Source: a virus. Taken from it: a DNA stretch of 64,000 bases. Made by a program: the position numbers and the translations under genes. Below the pieces are notes generated by a model, which saw nothing but the letters and a program-made list of their open reading frames with translations, did not search any database and was not told the origin of the DNA. How positions within the stretch are numbered: the first letter of the stretch is position 1; each line of letters opens with the position of its first letter. Of the stretch, positions 61,495 to 64,000 are shown in pieces. The stretch lies in the IMG/VR virus record IMGVR_UViG_3300033143_001962, positions 185,798 to 249,797 of that record. One strand, written 5' to 3'.

Positions 61495-63793
61495 GTTCAT
61501 TATTTATTATTTTCGTTTGTGGGAACATAATATACGTGTCGTTCTTATCACTTGTTATGTACAAGTCAATTGGTGAAGTAAATCGTAAACTACCACCATC
61601 AAATGTTGTTTCAAATTCAATGCCAGCTGTTCTATCAAACGTTGTTGATACTGCCGGGAACCATTTTTGTTCAACTAAGTCCCAATTCTGTGACATTCTT
61701 GAATCTAATGTGTATCTATCTATTTCAAAATCAATTAAGTTTAATTGTGTTCCGAAAAACTCTTGTATATTGTATTGAATTAGCTTAGACTTTTCTGGCT
61801 TAGTGTACGTAATTACCCATGCTGGCGTAAACCCAAGTACTTCACCATTTTCTTGCTTTGAAAGCATCCAACGCGGTAGTACTTTTGATTGCTGTCCAAT
61901 TTGATCAACAACTTGCTCACGCATATTCTCTAAGCTGTTAGTATAAACTGCATTTACTTCTGTGCCATTATGAATAGCCGGTGCTGATATATCCTGCAGG
62001 CTTACTACACTTTCGCCTGCTGCATTTACAGCATCATCGATAATTTGACTGTACACTACTTCATATACTATATTGCCGTCATCATCAAGTGCTCTTGCTG
62101 TTTTAAGTTCGCCTAACGTAACTGTTTTATTAAAGTGATTTGTGCTTAATGCTGCAAAGTAATCTTCTATAGTTGCAGGTGTAAGCCCTAATGCATGTTG
62201 GTAGTACACACGTTTAGCTGAACCAAAATTAACATCGTCTGCTCTGTACACATGCTCAAGTGGAATAACATCACTGTTTAATAACATAGAATCTATTAGG
62301 TTTCTATCTGCTAGTGGTGGCATTGCTTTGCAATATAATATGTTCTGCGGAGTTTGAAATTCTCTGTGTACCATTACTGTAAATTCTTTTGTTACCGAAA
62401 CAAGACCACTTAAACTATAAGCTTCAACTGTAAATGTAAATGTTAAATCAAATGTAGTTGGGTTGACGTCTAAACGTGTAGCATGATCAGAATTAAATGT
62501 TGTTGTGCCACCGTCTAAGCTAAATGTTTTAAACGATGTGCGGCCGGCTAAGTTACCACTTTCGAGTAATGTTAACCCTTGCGGTAACTTATTAAATGTA
62601 CCGTTTTCAGCTATTCTATAATATAGTACAGTACCTTCGTGTACTGCTTCAACCGACAATGTACTAACTGAACCGTTGTTGATTGTTCCTAAGTCACTAT
62701 CAGTTAGCCATGTAACGCTTGTTTCGATATCACCATGTACGACCATTTGTGTGTTATAGATTCTAGAAATAATGTCCGGGTTAACTACCTTACGTACTTG
62801 TATTCCAAATTCGTGTAGTTGTTCTGTTACCCCCACACTTATTAAATGTCCGGACAACCAGCCAGTGACTGGATCAAGTGTTAGATTCAGTGGCAGTGTT
62901 CCTGTCCCTAAGAAGTACTCAACCTGATCGCCATCTGGGTCTTCACCTTGGAATTGATAAGCAAAAAAGTTATCGTGTCTATAGCGGCCCAAGTCTTCAT
63001 CGAAGTTATTAATGTACGGCGAACGGATAGCAATACTATCTGCTGTTATGTTAGTAGTATCAGCTGTAATCTCAATGGTATCAGCTGTCATGCTGCTGCG
63101 ACTAAACACAAATATTTCAAATGTGCGCATAGCAACATCTTTGCCATCTGTCACTTGTAATGTAAATTGGTAATTAGTGCTTATTGATCTTGTACTAAAA
63201 TCAAATGGGTTCTCAGCGAAGCCTGTGCCATCTCTGTCCCAGCCTGCTTGTATACCTGTTGCTAAGTCTACTATCGGATCAATGAATCCAGTTAACAAAC
63301 CATTTGAGTCTATTGTTGTGCCAGCTGGTAACTGCCCATTGGCAAATGATACAGTGAGCACGTCACCTGGATCGTCATCGTGAACTTCAAATTGGAAATT
63401 TATTTCACTACCATCAAAGTACTGTCCGATTAATCCCGGAGGTGTAACAAATTCCGGAATGTCTTGTCCTGTTACTGTAAGCGTAAATGTTCTGTCTGCT
63501 ATTCTATCTTCGTCATCAACTGCACGTATAGCAAATTTAGATGTTGTGTTTTGTGATACTTCTGCTGGTACACCTTTAAAGTCTGCCACTGAGACTGGTA
63601 TACCTTCTATTGTTCCGTTTGTGTTTACTTGTACGCCAGCAGGTAACTCGCCCGATATTAACGAGTAGGTTACTTTAGTAGGGTCTGCTGGAAAGTCTGG
63701 ATCGTAAGCTTCAAGTGCAACACGGTAGAACCTACCTTCTGGCACTACGCCTAAACTACCTGTCTCTGTTATCCAAATCGGCGGCTGCGTCAT
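61490..63793 (-). CDS. Large virion protein with repeated Ig/cadherin-like domains (767 aa)
   Basis: Repeated He_PIG/cadherin-like units are visible: YSLISGELPAGVQVNTNGTI, FANGQLPAGTTIDSNGLLTG, LGTGTLPLNLTLDPVTGWLSGH and GTFNKLPQGLTLLESGNLAG, each with an L-P-x-G/N-L-x-L turn and closing Gly. Such domains build phage fibres and baseplate-associated proteins. The C-terminal third contains ENGEVLGFTPAWVITYTKPE and FETTFDGGSLRFTSPIDLYI, a distinct module. No signal peptide. Host-receptor contact or baseplate link is the likely role. Confidence 0.75.
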   Translation of the reverse strand: MTQPPIWITETGSLGVVPEGRFYRVALEAYDPDFPADPTKVTYSLISGELPAGVQVNTNGTIEGIPVSVADFKGVPAEVSQNTTSKFAIRAVDDEDRIADRTFTLTVTGQDIPEFVTPPGLIGQYFDGSEINFQFEVHDDDPGDVLTVSFANGQLPAGTTIDSNGLLTGFIDPIVDLATGIQAGWDRDGTGFAENPFDFSTRSISTNYQFTLQVTDGKDVAMRTFEIFVFSRSSMTADTIEITADTTNITADSIAIRSPYINNFDEDLGRYRHDNFFAYQFQGEDPDGDQVEYFLGTGTLPLNLTLDPVTGWLSGHLISVGVTEQLHEFGIQVRKVVNPDIISRIYNTQMVVHGDIETSVTWLTDSDLGTINNGSVSTLSVEAVHEGTVLYYRIAENGTFNKLPQGLTLLESGNLAGRTSFKTFSLDGGTTTFNSDHATRLDVNPTTFDLTFTFTVEAYSLSGLVSVTKEFTVMVHREFQTPQNILYCKAMPPLADRNLIDSMLLNSDVIPLEHVYRADDVNFGSAKRVYYQHALGLTPATIEDYFAALSTNHFNKTVTLGELKTARALDDDGNIVYEVVYSQIIDDAVNAAGESVVSLQDISAPAIHNGTEVNAVYTNSLENMREQVVDQIGQQSKVLPRWMLSKQENGEVLGFTPAWVITYTKPEKSKLIQYNIQEFFGTQLNLIDFEIDRYTLDSRMSQNWDLVEQKWFPAVSTTFDRTAGIEFETTFDGGSLRFTSPIDLYITSDKNDTYIMFPQTKIINNEQ

Positions 63794-63798
63794 TTAGC

Positions 63799-64000
63799 TT
63801 ACCAAGTCGCTATAGCTGAACGAGCCCAAATAGGTGTTGCACCATCAAAGTATCCGGTGCATACATACACGTAAGCTGAATCGTATGCTATCATTCCAGC
63901 AATATCACCTGTTGCTCCGATCGACGCTAGTGGCGGCGTGTTACGTGCTACTGATGCAATACCTGCATAAATTTCATTGAAGTTATCGTTAGCTTTAGTG
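63799..64000 (-). CDS. Tail/fibre-type protein, 5' part beyond window
   Basis: The visible C-terminal 66 residues read FNEIYAGIASVARNTPPLAS, then GATGDIAGMIAYDSAYVYVC and a GATPIWARSAIATW end before TAA at 63799. It is paralogous to the 61145-61462 product through GD(x)GMIA-D-Y-Y-C and the closing W. The N-terminus lies upstream of base 64000. Confidence 0.7.
   Translation of the reverse strand, partial: TKANDNFNEIYAGIASVARNTPPLASIGATGDIAGMIAYDSAYVYVCTGYFDGATPIWARSAIATW

Noticed and set aside
1-64000. CRISPR arrays, integrase or attachment sites, photosystem genes
   Set aside because: I saw no regularly spaced repeats, no integrase and no psbA/psbD-type sequence; the window looks strictly lytic-phage in type.

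Overview
The window reads as part of the genome of a large, AT-rich, T4-like (myovirus-type) marine phage. Support: a complete T4-family DNA polymerase (gp43 type), sliding clamp (gp45 type), clamp-loader large subunit (gp44 type), an rnh-type 5'-nuclease, a DsbA-like protein, a gp31/GroES-like co-chaperonin, PhoH, MazG and NATAAATA late-promoter motifs. No photosystem genes are present, and a phage-borne tricarboxylate transporter pair (TctA and TctC) points to a heterotrophic marine host, plausibly an alphaproteobacterium such as SAR11. The host assignment is inference. Almost every gene is on the minus strand, packed with ATGA, TAATG or longer overlaps. Only two genes (50686-51213 and 52521-53243) are on the plus strand.

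Layout, from low to high coordinates (transcription runs the opposite way). 1-6.4 kb: rnh, an SGNH protein, and a run of overlapping small paralogs (family A, about nine copies) ending at queE. 6.3-17.7 kb: a phosphoribosyltransferase, queD, a UDP-sugar-dehydrogenase-like protein, many small Cys-rich or membrane proteins, a tRNA whose anticodon reads CUA, folE, a GIY-YIG endonuclease and a short DegT aminotransferase. 17.7-25.3 kb: an SGNH protein, galE, a GT-B glycosyltransferase, a QueD-like paralog and dpdA. folE, queD, queE and dpdA together indicate 7-deazaguanine modification of phage DNA. 25.3-31.9 kb: a second tandem small-paralog family (family B), then clamp, a methyltransferase-like protein, DNA polymerase and the DsbA-like gene, with near-consensus sigma70 promoters. 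31.9-42.8 kb: a block bounded by a terminator whose products mostly begin with T4-like capsid-targeting sequences ([LI]-x-E), including a 1434-residue nucleotidyltransferase/amidoligase-like fusion. 42.8-50.6 kb: a ClpA-like unfoldase, a DnaJ/CbpA-like chaperone, TctC, TctA, an SGNH protein and a sulfotransferase-like protein. 50.6-61.1 kb: PhoH, radical SAM, gp44, cupin, co-chaperonin, a DnaE-like fragment, MazG and a SemiSWEET-like membrane protein. 61.1-64 kb: virion tail or fibre-type proteins behind a terminator.

The strongest unexplained signals are these. (1) Seven genes have a late-promoter box exactly 5 nt before the ATG and no Shine-Dalgarno sequence, which predicts leaderless late mRNAs. 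(2) Two expanded families of tiny proteins lie in translationally coupled arrays. (3) A probable head-packaged effector block contains the giant fusion enzyme. (4) A CUA-anticodon tRNA occurs where TAG stops look rare. (5) TctA and TctC are present without TctB.
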